A stretch of 64,000 bases of DNA. It comes from CAZHAC01 sp964383855. Lineage in GTDB: Bacteria > Chloroflexota > Dormibacteria > Dormibacterales > Dormibacteraceae. Shown here piece by piece: positions 27,564-35,265 of this stretch (its first letter is position 1; each line of letters starts with the position of its first letter). Location: contig CAYLIP010000002.1 in NCBI GenBank assembly GCA_964383855.1, positions 17,250 through 81,249 of the forward strand. The letters run 5' to 3'. The notes beneath the pieces were generated by a model. That model did not search any database, was not told the origin of the DNA, and saw only the letters and a list, made by a program, of their open reading frames with translations. The translations under genes and the position numbers were made by a program.

Positions 27564-29138
27564 TCAGAGCGAAAACGGTTCCGAGAGCAGCGCGCGCGCG
27601 ATGACGCGCAGCGCGAGCACCTCTTCGGCGCCCTCGAAGATGCTGAGCACGCGCGCGTCGACGAAGTAGCGCGAGACGTCCGTCTCCTCGCCATAGCCCA
27701 TGCCGCCATGCAGCTGCATCGCGTCCCGCGTCACCTGCTCCGCCATCCGTGACGCGTAGAGCTTGGCCAGCGACGCCGCCATCTGTCCGCTGGCGGTGCC
27801 GCCGGGACCGGCTTCGCCGGCCGCCAGCAGCCCGGCCGCCCGGTAGCTGAGCCGGCGCGCCGAGGCGACCTGGACGATCATGCGGCCGAGCATCGCCCGC
27901 GGCAGCCCGAAGCCCGAGATCGGCCGCCCGAAGACGGTCCGCTGCGCGGTGTAGGCGAGGGCGTCATCGAGAGCCGCCTGCATGACCCCGACCGCACGCC
28001 CCGCCGTCTGCAGGCGGCCCATGGCAAAGCTCTCCATCTGGAGGTAGAAGCCGCGGTTCAGCCACTCCTCGCCGCCGACCAGCGCGCCGGCCGGGAGCCG
28101 GAGGTTGTCGAAGCTGAGCTCGAACGTGTGCATCCCGCGGTACCCGATCGTGGGGATGGCCCGCCCCTCCAGGGTGCCGCCCTCGGGCTGGCGGAGCGTG
28201 AAGGAATGGCCGGGGAAGGGCGGCTTCTCGAGCACGAACAGCGAGAGCCCGCGATGACCGGCATCACCCGTCCGCGCCAGCAGCATCATGATCTCGGCGC
28301 GGCCTGCGAACGTCGACCAGAGCTTGGTCCCGTTGATCACCCAGGCGTCCGCTGTGCCGTCCGTTGAGCCTGCGGGCCGGCGCTCGGCGCGGCACTGGAT
28401 CCCGGCCACGTCGGACCCGAAGTCGGGCTCGGTGGCGGCCACCGAGACCAGCTTCCGCCCGCTCGCGATTTCCGGCAGCCAGCGCTGTCGCTGCTCCTCG
28501 GTGGCGCCACGGAGCAGCGCCCGGACCAGGATCTCGGGCCGGGTGGGCAGGCTTCCGCCCGCGGCCAGCGAGGCTCGAGAGAGCTCCTCGGTGACGATCA
28601 GCATGGTCACGAAGTCGTCCCGGGCGCCCGCCGAACCGCCGTACCGCTCGGGGACCGAGAGGCCGAACAGGCCGAGTTCGGCCAGCCCCTGCAGGATCTC
28701 CTCGGGGATGTCCAGGTCCCCGCGGTGGATGGCGCCCGCGTGCGGCTTGACGCGGCGGCGGGCGAAATCGCGGAACGTGCTCCGCAGCAGTCGGTGCTCT
28801 TCGCCTGCGTCCAGGTCCTCGAGCGGCCGGTAAGCCGCCAGGATCCGCTCCAGGCGGGGGGCCTGCTCGATCACGGCGGCCGCCGACCGGCCCTCGATGG
28901 CGGCCCTGGCCTCCGAGATGGCGGCGGCGGCGATCTCCTCGGCCAGGGGGTCGCCCGTGGCTTCAGCCCACTCCGCTGTGGCGACCGCGGCCTCCGCCCT
29001 GGCCACCCCCCAGGCCAGCTCGCCGGCGGCCACCTGGTCGGCGTCGACGTCGGCGGCCGGAAGCCGCTCCTGGACGCGCTCGCGCAGCGAGGCGACGGCC
29101 GCCTTCAGCTCCTCCAGGGGGCGCGCGAGCGCGGTCAC
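27564..29138 (-). CDS. Acyl-CoA dehydrogenase with N-terminal extension, methylsuccinyl-CoA dehydrogenase-like
   Basis: 524 residues, about 130 longer than ordinary acyl-CoA dehydrogenases. The first ~110 form an Ala/Glu-rich helical extension, then the usual domains follow: FARRRVKPHAGAIHRGDLDI, SVAATEPDFGSDVAGI, INGTKLWSTFAGRAEIM, DAMQLHGGMGYGEETDVSRYF. The catalytic Glu is probably in the C-terminal FEGAEEVL. From memory, methylsuccinyl-CoA dehydrogenase of the ethylmalonyl-CoA pathway also has an N-terminal extension. Its GTG overlaps the MaoC stop by four bases, so the CaiB, MaoC and ACAD genes form one operon. The specific substrate is inferred. Confidence 0.85.
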   Translation of the reverse strand: MTALARPLEELKAAVASLRERVQERLPAADVDADQVAAGELAWGVARAEAAVATAEWAEATGDPLAEEIAAAAISEARAAIEGRSAAAVIEQAPRLERILAAYRPLEDLDAGEEHRLLRSTFRDFARRRVKPHAGAIHRGDLDIPEEILQGLAELGLFGLSVPERYGGSAGARDDFVTMLIVTEELSRASLAAGGSLPTRPEILVRALLRGATEEQRQRWLPEIASGRKLVSVAATEPDFGSDVAGIQCRAERRPAGSTDGTADAWVINGTKLWSTFAGRAEIMMLLARTGDAGHRGLSLFVLEKPPFPGHSFTLRQPEGGTLEGRAIPTIGYRGMHTFELSFDNLRLPAGALVGGEEWLNRGFYLQMESFAMGRLQTAGRAVGVMQAALDDALAYTAQRTVFGRPISGFGLPRAMLGRMIVQVASARRLSYRAAGLLAAGEAGPGGTASGQMAASLAKLYASRMAEQVTRDAMQLHGGMGYGEETDVSRYFVDARVLSIFEGAEEVLALRVIARALLSEPFSL

Positions 29139-29638
29139 GAGCCCTCGGCCTGCACCCTCGGGATCGCCGGCGCCTGGCCCCGCTTGTAGATCATGGCGGT
29201 GCGCCGGAAGGTGAGCACCACCCGGCCGTCCTGGTTGTAGCCCGTGGTGCGAACGGTGACCAGGCCGACGTTGGGCCGGGACCCGGATTCGCGCTTCTCG
29301 AGGACCTCGGAGCGCGAGTAGATGGTGTCACCCTCGAAGACGGGGCTCGGCAGCCGCACCTCGTCCCAGCCCAGGTTGGCCATGACGTTCTGCGAGATGT
29401 CGGCCACGCTCTGGCCGGTGACGAGCGCCAGTGTGAAGCAGGAGTTGACGAGTGGGCGCCCGAACTCGGTCTGGGCGGCGTAGTGGCGGTCGAAGTGGAG
29501 GGGCGCCGTGTTCTGGGTGAGCAGGGTGAACCAGCTGTTGTCGGTTTCGGTGACGGTCCGGCCCAGCGGGTGCTCGTAGACGTCGCCGACCTCGAAATCC
29601 TCGTAGAAACGTCCCCGCCAGCCTTCCTTGATCGTCAT
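29135..29638 (-). CDS. MaoC-like hydratase, mesaconyl/itaconyl-CoA type
   Basis: About 167 residues of hot-dog fold. Key stretches are GRTVTETDNSWFTLLTQNTAPLHFD, with the hydratase Asp/His region, and TEFGRPLVNSCFTLALVTG. The TvTetDn..LT.N..PLHxD signature resembles mesaconyl-CoA and itaconyl-CoA hydratases rather than R-specific enoyl-CoA hydratases. ATG 29638 is preferred over an upstream start because the family begins here. It is coupled to the acyl-CoA dehydrogenase gene and follows the CaiB transferase gene by 25 bases. Together they could handle C4-C5 dicarboxylic acyl-CoAs. Confidence 0.85.
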   Translation of the reverse strand: MTIKEGWRGRFYEDFEVGDVYEHPLGRTVTETDNSWFTLLTQNTAPLHFDRHYAAQTEFGRPLVNSCFTLALVTGQSVADISQNVMANLGWDEVRLPSPVFEGDTIYSRSEVLEKRESGSRPNVGLVTVRTTGYNQDGRVVLTFRRTAMIYKRGQAPAIPRVQAEGS

Positions 29639-29663
29639 CGCAGCTGCACTCCCAACTCGTCTT

Positions 29664-30809
29664 CTAGTCAATCACCCGCTGCCGCCGCAGCTCGGCGATG
29701 CGGGCGTCATCGATGCCCAGCTCGCCGGCCAGGACCGCGGCGGTGTCGGCGCCGATCTCGGGCGCCGGCGGTGCCGGCGGTCGCGGAAAGGCCCCGAAGG
29801 CGACCGGGCTGGCCGGCGGATCGGCCGCCCCGGGATCCTCCGCGACCAGCTCCTTGAACGTGCGGTACGGCCCCCAGAGCACTCCCGCCTGGTCGAAGGC
29901 GCGGGCCACCTCGGCCAGCGTGCGCCCGCCCAGCCAGGGCTCGAGCAGGGCAGTGATCTCCCGGCGGTGGCGGAAGCGTTCGCCCTCATCGGCGAGGTCG
30001 ACGTCCTGCGCCGCCTCGAGGGCGGCAAAGGCTGGAGCCAGGCCGGTCGCCTCGGCCAGGCTTCGCCACTGTCTCGGCGTCAGCGCGCAGACCATCACAT
30101 GCCGGCCGTCCGCGGTGCGGAAGTCCCTGGCGTACGAGCCGTAGAGGTCGTTGCCGAAGCGGCCTCGGGGCTCCTCGACCAGCTTCGCCTCCGCGAGCAG
30201 GCCGAGGTGCCCGGCGACCGCCGTCGCCACCTCGGCCAGCGAGACCTCCGCGAGCTGGCCCTCGCCGGTCAGCCGGCGATGGCGATCGGCCGCGAGGAGT
30301 GAGATGGCGGCCAGCATGCCCGTGGTCACGTCCCAGGCGGGCAGCACGTGGTTGACCGGTCCCGCCCAGTTCTCGGGCCCGGTCAACCAGGGAAAGCCGG
30401 CGCCGGCATTGACCGTGTAGTCGACGGCCGTTCCGCCTCCCGGCGAGCCGCTGATGACGACCATCAGAAGGTCGGGCCTGCGCTCCCGGAGCCTGTCGTA
30501 GGCCATCCAGCCGCGCGCTCCCAGGTTGGTGACCACGGCGCCCGCGCTCGCGATCAGCTGGGTGGCGAGCTCCTGCCCGGTCTCCGACCGGAGATCGAGC
30601 GCGACCGAGCGCTTGCCCTGGTCGAGGCCTGCGCGATAGAGGCTGCGTCCGTTGTGCACGGGCCACCGGTGGGCGTCGATCCCCCCGCCCAACTGCTCGA
30701 CGCGCACCACGTCGGCGCCCAGGCCGGCCAGCGTGGCGCCCGCGATCGGAGCCGCGACGAAGGCCGACACCTCGACCACCCGCAGCCCGGAGAGAATGCC
30801 TGGCGCCAT
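29664..30809 (-). CDS. Family III (CaiB/BaiF) CoA-transferase
   Basis: 381 residues starting GILSGLRVVEVSAFVAAPIAGATLAGLGADVVRVEQ, the standard family opening. The catalytic Asp is probably D130 in GGTAVDYTVNAGAG. PAWDVTTGMLAAISLLAADRHR and GQLAEVSLAEVA are further blocks. It transfers CoA between a carboxylate and an acyl-CoA. Sitting at the head of the operon with a mesaconyl-type hydratase and an extended acyl-CoA dehydrogenase, it could act on mesaconate, itaconate or methylsuccinate derivatives. ATG 30809 is divergent from the PPOX gene, 21 bases away. Confidence 0.9.
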   Translation of the reverse strand: MAPGILSGLRVVEVSAFVAAPIAGATLAGLGADVVRVEQLGGGIDAHRWPVHNGRSLYRAGLDQGKRSVALDLRSETGQELATQLIASAGAVVTNLGARGWMAYDRLRERRPDLLMVVISGSPGGGTAVDYTVNAGAGFPWLTGPENWAGPVNHVLPAWDVTTGMLAAISLLAADRHRRLTGEGQLAEVSLAEVATAVAGHLGLLAEAKLVEEPRGRFGNDLYGSYARDFRTADGRHVMVCALTPRQWRSLAEATGLAPAFAALEAAQDVDLADEGERFRHRREITALLEPWLGGRTLAEVARAFDQAGVLWGPYRTFKELVAEDPGAADPPASPVAFGAFPRPPAPPAPEIGADTAAVLAGELGIDDARIAELRRQRVID

Positions 30810-30830
30810 GCCGAGAGAATAGTCAGCGGG

Positions 30831-31361
30831 ATGAGCTCCTGGGCCGACGTGGAGCGCGAGGCGCCCGACCTGGCCGCGCGGGTCCGCGGCATCTTCGAGC
30901 ACCGCCGGCACAAGACGATGGCCACCCTCCGCCGGGACGGCGGACCGAGGATCAGCGGCATCGAGGTCGAGTTCGAGGGCAACGAGCTGGTGCTCGGGAT
31001 GATGCCGGGCTCGGTCAAGGGCCAGGACCTCGTGCGCGATCCCCGGCTGGCCATCCACGCCGCCTCCGACGACCCTCCCGAGGACTCTCCCGGGGTATGG
31101 CGAGGAGACGCCAAAGTGGCCGGAGTGGCGGCGGCGATCGGGACGGTTCCCGGCTCCGACCCGCCGGCGGCGCGCCTGCGCGTCGACCTCAGCGAGGTGG
31201 TGCTGACAACGGTCGACGCCGCCGGCCAACACCTGGTCATCGAGTCCTGGCATCCAGGCCGAGGCCACGAGATCAGGCGCCTTCGCCTTTCAGCAAAACT
31301 CAGCAAAACTGAAAGTTGCTATCATTTGCAAGTCGATGGCAAATGGGGGTCGCTTCCGTGA
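30831..31361 (+). CDS. Pyridoxamine 5'-phosphate oxidase-fold protein
   Basis: 176 residues with the split-barrel flavin/F420-binding fold: RRHKTMATLRRDGGPRISGIEVEF, LVLGMMPGSVKGQDLVRDPRLAIHAASDD. Related proteins bind FMN, F420 or heme. The last ~25 residues fall in a less GC-rich stretch that also contains the likely promoter/operator of the next gene, so the C terminus looks like a late extension. The stop overlaps the start of the MFS gene by three to four bases. Confidence 0.8.
   Translation: MSSWADVEREAPDLAARVRGIFEHRRHKTMATLRRDGGPRISGIEVEFEGNELVLGMMPGSVKGQDLVRDPRLAIHAASDDPPEDSPGVWRGDAKVAGVAAAIGTVPGSDPPAARLRVDLSEVVLTTVDAAGQHLVIESWHPGRGHEIRRLRLSAKLSKTESCYHLQVDGKWGSLP
31291..31344. promoter_or_regulatory. 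Candidate promoter/operator of the MFS-TetR pair
   Basis: A locally AT-rich stretch inside the end of the PPOX gene. It contains a 10-base direct repeat CAGCAAAACT (31291-31300 and 31301-31310) and an inverted repeat ATTTGC-N9-GCAAAT (31324-31344), just before the MFS start. Such repeats suit the TetR encoded downstream of the pump, which would then autoregulate the pair. Confidence 0.5.
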
Positions 31362-32893
31362 GCGCTGAGATCAGGAAGTGGTGGGCGCTCGGCGCCGTCA
31401 CCCTGGCGGTGCTCGCCGCCGGCCTCGACGCCACCGTGCTCAGCGTGGCCCTGCCCACGCTGGCGGGTGCGCTCCGGGCGACAGAGACCGATCTCCAGTG
31501 GTTTGCCTCGGCCTACCTGCTGGCGATGTCGGCGGGCATGCTGCCCATGGGATCGATCGGCGATCGGTTCGGTCGGCGGCGCACCCTCATGGCCTCGCTG
31601 GCGCTCTTTGCCGCCGGCTCGCTGGCCTGCGCGCTGTCGCCTTCGGCCGGTTTTTTCATCGTTGGCCGGGTGGTCCTGGGTATCGCCAGCGCCGGCCTGA
31701 TCGTGATGGCTCTCTCCGCCATCACCGTGCTCTTCGATGAGGCGGAGAGGCCCCGAGCGGTGGGAGTGTGGTCGGTCGCCAACTTCGTGGCGCTGCCGAT
31801 CGGGCCGGTCGCCGGGGGCTGGCTGCTCACGCATGCGTGGTGGGGCTGGGTCTTCCTCATGAACATCCCGGTCGCGCTCCTGGGCCTGGTGGTGAGCAGC
31901 GTGCTGGTGCCCGAGTCCCGCAGCCCCCACGCCCGCCGGCTCGATCTGACCGGGATGCTGCTCGGCAGCGCCGGCTTGAGCGCGGTCACCTACGCCCTGA
32001 TCAACGCGGGGCGGGAGGGCTGGACGGCGGGGCCGACGCTGGCCTGGGCGGCGGCCGGCATCCTGCTGCTGGCCGCCTTCGGCGCCTGGGAGGCGCGGCT
32101 TGCCCGCCGGCCCGGAGGCGAGCCTGTCGTCGACCTGCACCTCTTCCGCTCCCGGGCCTTCGCATGGGGCACGATCCTGGCCGCGGTCGGCGTGCTCGCC
32201 ATGTTCTCGGTTCTCTTCACGATGCCGCAGTACTTCCAGGCGATCGCCGGCGCCGACGCCATGGGATCAGGCGTGCGGCTGATGCCGCTGGTGTTCGGGC
32301 TCATCGCGGGCGCTCTGCCCGCCGACCGGGTGGCCGGGCGTTCGGGCCCGCGGGCGGCCGTCAGCCTTGGCTTTTTGATCATGGCGGCATCGCTCCTGGC
32401 CGGCGTGGCCACCGGCGCCGGCACCGATCCCTGGGCGGTGGCCGCGTGGATGGCGGGCGTCGGCGCCGGCATGGGGCTCGCCCTGGCGACCGCGGCCTCG
32501 GGCGCGCTGGCCGAGCTGGACGCCGAGCGCAGCGGCGCCGGCGCCGCGGTCATGCAGGCGCTCCAGAAGCTGGGCGGCCCCTTTGGCTCGGCGATCATGG
32601 GCAGCGTGCTTCACTCGGTGTACCGCTCGCACCTGGCTCTCGGCGCGATTCCCCCAGCGGCCCGATCGGTGGTCGAGGGGAGCGTTTTCGGCGGGCTCGC
32701 GGTGGCCGGCCGCCTGCACTCGCAACAGCTGACGGATTCGGTGCGCGCCGCCTTCGTGGCCGGCATGGACGCTTCGCTGGTCGCCTCCGCGGGCGTCGCG
32801 ATCGCGGGCCTGATCCTGGCGCTGGCCTTCATGCCGCATCGTTCAGTCCAGCGCATGGCCGGCCGGAAGGAGCCAGTTGGCGCCCCCGTCTGA
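31358..32893 (+). CDS. MFS drug transporter, DHA2/EmrB-like
   Basis: About 511 residues with fourteen helices. It starts WWALGAVTLAVLAAGLDATVLSVAL, with motif GSIGDRFGRRRTLMASLALFAAGS and motif C-like IGPVAGGWLL. These fit DHA2 multidrug efflux pumps. GTG 31358 overlaps the PPOX stop and has GGGGG upstream; ATG 31343 is an alternative. It is followed without a gap by a TetR regulator, the usual pump-repressor arrangement. Exported compound unknown. Confidence 0.88.
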   Translation: MSAEIRKWWALGAVTLAVLAAGLDATVLSVALPTLAGALRATETDLQWFASAYLLAMSAGMLPMGSIGDRFGRRRTLMASLALFAAGSLACALSPSAGFFIVGRVVLGIASAGLIVMALSAITVLFDEAERPRAVGVWSVANFVALPIGPVAGGWLLTHAWWGWVFLMNIPVALLGLVVSSVLVPESRSPHARRLDLTGMLLGSAGLSAVTYALINAGREGWTAGPTLAWAAAGILLLAAFGAWEARLARRPGGEPVVDLHLFRSRAFAWGTILAAVGVLAMFSVLFTMPQYFQAIAGADAMGSGVRLMPLVFGLIAGALPADRVAGRSGPRAAVSLGFLIMAASLLAGVATGAGTDPWAVAAWMAGVGAGMGLALATAASGALAELDAERSGAGAAVMQALQKLGGPFGSAIMGSVLHSVYRSHLALGAIPPAARSVVEGSVFGGLAVAGRLHSQQLTDSVRAAFVAGMDASLVASAGVAIAGLILALAFMPHRSVQRMAGRKEPVGAPV

Positions 32894-33491
32894 GCCAGGC
32901 TTGCGGGAGCGGAAGAAGGTCCGCACCCGCAGCACCATCCAGCACCACGCACTGCGCCTCTTCCGCGAGCAGGGATACGAGGCCACCACCGTGAGCCAGA
33001 TCGCCCAGGCTGCGGAGATCTCAGAGAGCACCTTCTTCCGCTACTTCCCCACCAAGGAGGCGGTGGTCTTCGCCGACGACTTCGACGAGGCCCTTTTCGA
33101 GGCCTTCCGCGCCCAGCCGGCGGAGATCGCGCCGATCGCCGCGCTCCGGCGCGCCTTGAAGGCCGCCTTCGCCGACATCACCGACTCGGAGCTGGGCGAC
33201 GCGCAGGAGCGGACAAAGCTCATGTTCGAGGTGCCGGAGATCAGGGGGGCGTTCGCGGGTCAGCTGGTCGCCTTGATAGACATGACCTCGGCGGCGCTGG
33301 CCGAGCGCGCCGGGCGCCAGGTCGCCGACCTCGAGGTCCGCACCCTCGCCGGAGCGCTGCTCGGCGCGGTGATCGCCGTCTCGTTCGCCGGCGGGGAGAT
33401 GGCGCCCGATTTTCTGGAGCGGATCGACCGCGCGCTGGCGGCCATGGAGAAGGGCCTCGCCCTTTCCTGGAGGGAGGCGGCGGCCCCCTGA
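32877..33491 (+). CDS. TetR-family regulator of the adjacent pump
   Basis: 204 residues. The helix-turn-helix is RTRSTIQHHALRLFREQGYEA, then TVSQIAQAAEISESTFFRYF and TKEAVVFADDFDEALFEAF. It starts at TTG 32877 with AAGGAG five bases upstream, so it overlaps the pump gene by 17 bases and is translated from the same message. The stop codon lies in the loop of a 10-bp GC hairpin. Probable repressor of the operon through the repeats at 31291-31344. Confidence 0.9.
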   Translation: MAPPSEPGLRERKKVRTRSTIQHHALRLFREQGYEATTVSQIAQAAEISESTFFRYFPTKEAVVFADDFDEALFEAFRAQPAEIAPIAALRRALKAAFADITDSELGDAQERTKLMFEVPEIRGAFAGQLVALIDMTSAALAERAGRQVADLEVRTLAGALLGAVIAVSFAGGEMAPDFLERIDRALAAMEKGLALSWREAAAP

Positions 33492-33501
33492 GGGGGCCGC
33501 C
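33479..33501. terminator. GC hairpin around the TetR stop codon
   Basis: GGCGGCCCCC (33479-33488) pairs perfectly with GGGGGCCGCC (33492-33501), leaving TGA as the loop, which is the TetR stop codon. There is no T tract. It lies between convergent genes and could stabilise 3' ends or terminate with Rho. Confidence 0.5.
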
Positions 33502-33512
33502 CTGCCGTCAGC

Positions 33513-33974
33513 TCAGCTGGTCCTGTTGACCTCGCCGCGCCAGGCGCCCGTCGGCTCGCCCTGGCGGGATTCGATGAACTGCTTGAACCGCTCGAGGTCG
33601 CGTTCGACCTGGCGGTCGAGGAACCCGAGCGCGTCGCCGACCTTCTCGGTGATCGTGCGCGGCTCGGCGTCGACCTGGAGCATGACCTTCGAGCTGGCCT
33701 CGCTCAGCTTGTGGAAGGTCACCACCCCGGCGTTGGAGACGCCGCTGATGCTCCTCCAGGCGATCCGCTGGTCGGGCTGCTGCTCTGTGATCTCAGCGTC
33801 CCACTCCTCGGTCTTACCGCTCACCTCGGCCTTCCAGTGAAGACGGGTGGCGTCCAGCTGCTGGACCGACTCCACTCCCTCCATGAAATGGGGAAAGGAC
33901 TCGAACTGCGTCCACTGGTTGTAGGCCGCGTGAACGGGGACATTCACCTCGATCGACTTCTCTACATGTGCCAT
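33513..33974 (-). CDS. SRPBCC/polyketide cyclase-like protein
   Basis: 153 residues starting MAHVEKSIEVNVPVHAAYNQWTQFESFPHFMEGVESV, typical of the START-like (SRPBCC) family often found in stress and envelope loci of actinobacteria. TGKTEEWDAEITEQQPDQRIAWRS and the late helix EKVGDALGFLDRQVERDLERFKQFI also fit. The fold binds hydrophobic ligands; the ligand is not identifiable. ATG 33974 is well placed. Confidence 0.88.
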   Translation of the reverse strand: MAHVEKSIEVNVPVHAAYNQWTQFESFPHFMEGVESVQQLDATRLHWKAEVSGKTEEWDAEITEQQPDQRIAWRSISGVSNAGVVTFHKLSEASSKVMLQVDAEPRTITEKVGDALGFLDRQVERDLERFKQFIESRQGEPTGAWRGEVNRTS

Positions 33975-34040
33975 GTCGACGACGCTACGGAAGCGGTTCG
34001 GAGCAGCGCCACTCCGAACTGGGCCGCCGGCCCGCGCGCT

Positions 34041-35219
34041 CTACTCGAGCGCCTTGAGGGCAACCGACGCCAGGCATGCGGCACCGATCGGCAGAGCCGA
34101 CTCGTCGATGTCGAAGGTGGCCGTGTGGACCGGCTTGGGCTCCGGCCACTCGGGCGCCTGGACGCCCAGCGAGAGCATTGCCCCGGGCACCTTCTCGAGG
34201 ACGAAGGCGAAGTCCTCGGCGCCCATGCGCGGCTCGAACGCGACCACACGCTGGTCGCCGAGGACAGACCGGGACGCCTCGCCGAGCAGGCCGGCCATCC
34301 CCGGGTCGCAGATCGACGGGGGATAGCGCATCGTGAACTCGACGTGGGCGCTGGCCCGCATGGAGGCGGCCACGCCGCCCGCAACCTCGCGCAGCCTCCG
34401 CTCGAGCCGCTCGAAGAGATCGTCGTCGAAGGCCCGGATGGTGCCCGTGATGACCGCGCGATCGGGAATCACGTTGTGCGCGCTGCCGGCGTTGAAGGTG
34501 GCCAGCGTGAGCACCGCCGGCTCGTTCGGGGAGACCTCCCGCGAGACCAGCGACTGGAGCGCCGACACCACCTGAGCCCCGACGACGATCGGGTCCACGG
34601 AGACGTGGGGGCGCGCCGCATGCCCGCCGCGGCCCTCGATGGTGATCGTGAAAGCATCGGCGCCGGCCAGCAGGGGCCCGGCGCCGGCGGCGACCACGCC
34701 CGCCGGCAGCTCGGCGCCGACGTGGAGCATGAACGCGGCGTCGACCCGGGGTTCGCCCAGGATGCCCTCCTCGATCATCCGGGCGGCGCCCGCGCCACCC
34801 TCCTCGGCGGGCTGGAACATCAGCTTCACGGTGCCCGCGAACTCGGAGCGGCGCTCGTTGAGCATCCGGGCCACTCCGAGCAGGATCGCCGTGTGCGCGT
34901 CATGGCCGCAGGCGTGCATCAGGCCCGGAACCTCGGAGGCGAATGGAACCGGGGTCTGCTCATCGATCGGCAGGGCGTCCATGTCGGCTCGGAGCAGCAC
35001 GCAGCGGCCCTCACCCCGACCGCCCCGGATCTCTCCGATCACGCCGGTGCCGGCCACCCCGGCCCGAAAGGGGATGCCGAGGTCGCGCAGGCGGGCCTGC
35101 ACGAAGGTGGACGTCTGCTGCTCCTGGTAGGCCAGCTCAGGATGGGAATGGATTGTGCGGCGGTCGGCCACGATCGACCCTGCGAGCGCGTTGGCGGCAT
35201 CGAGGAGTTGGGAGGTCAT
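34041..35219 (-). CDS. M20-family amidohydrolase (hippurate hydrolase-like)
   Basis: 392 residues. It starts with RRTIHSHPELAYQEQQTS. Metal-binding motifs are LRADMDALPI, HACGHDAHTAILLG and FQPAEEGGAGA, and the lid domain carries GRGGHAARPHVSVDPI. These are the marks of the M20D group, dinuclear metal enzymes that cleave N-acyl amino acids, hippurate or indole-amino acid conjugates. It probably acts in the cytoplasm, with no signal peptide. It is a stand-alone gene. Confidence 0.94.
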   Translation of the reverse strand: MTSQLLDAANALAGSIVADRRTIHSHPELAYQEQQTSTFVQARLRDLGIPFRAGVAGTGVIGEIRGGRGEGRCVLLRADMDALPIDEQTPVPFASEVPGLMHACGHDAHTAILLGVARMLNERRSEFAGTVKLMFQPAEEGGAGAARMIEEGILGEPRVDAAFMLHVGAELPAGVVAAGAGPLLAGADAFTITIEGRGGHAARPHVSVDPIVVGAQVVSALQSLVSREVSPNEPAVLTLATFNAGSAHNVIPDRAVITGTIRAFDDDLFERLERRLREVAGGVAASMRASAHVEFTMRYPPSICDPGMAGLLGEASRSVLGDQRVVAFEPRMGAEDFAFVLEKVPGAMLSLGVQAPEWPEPKPVHTATFDIDESALPIGAACLASVALKALE

Positions 35220-35265
35220 CGCGAACAGGCTAGCCGTGTCCCGTCCGGGCCTGTTGGAGGCTTTC

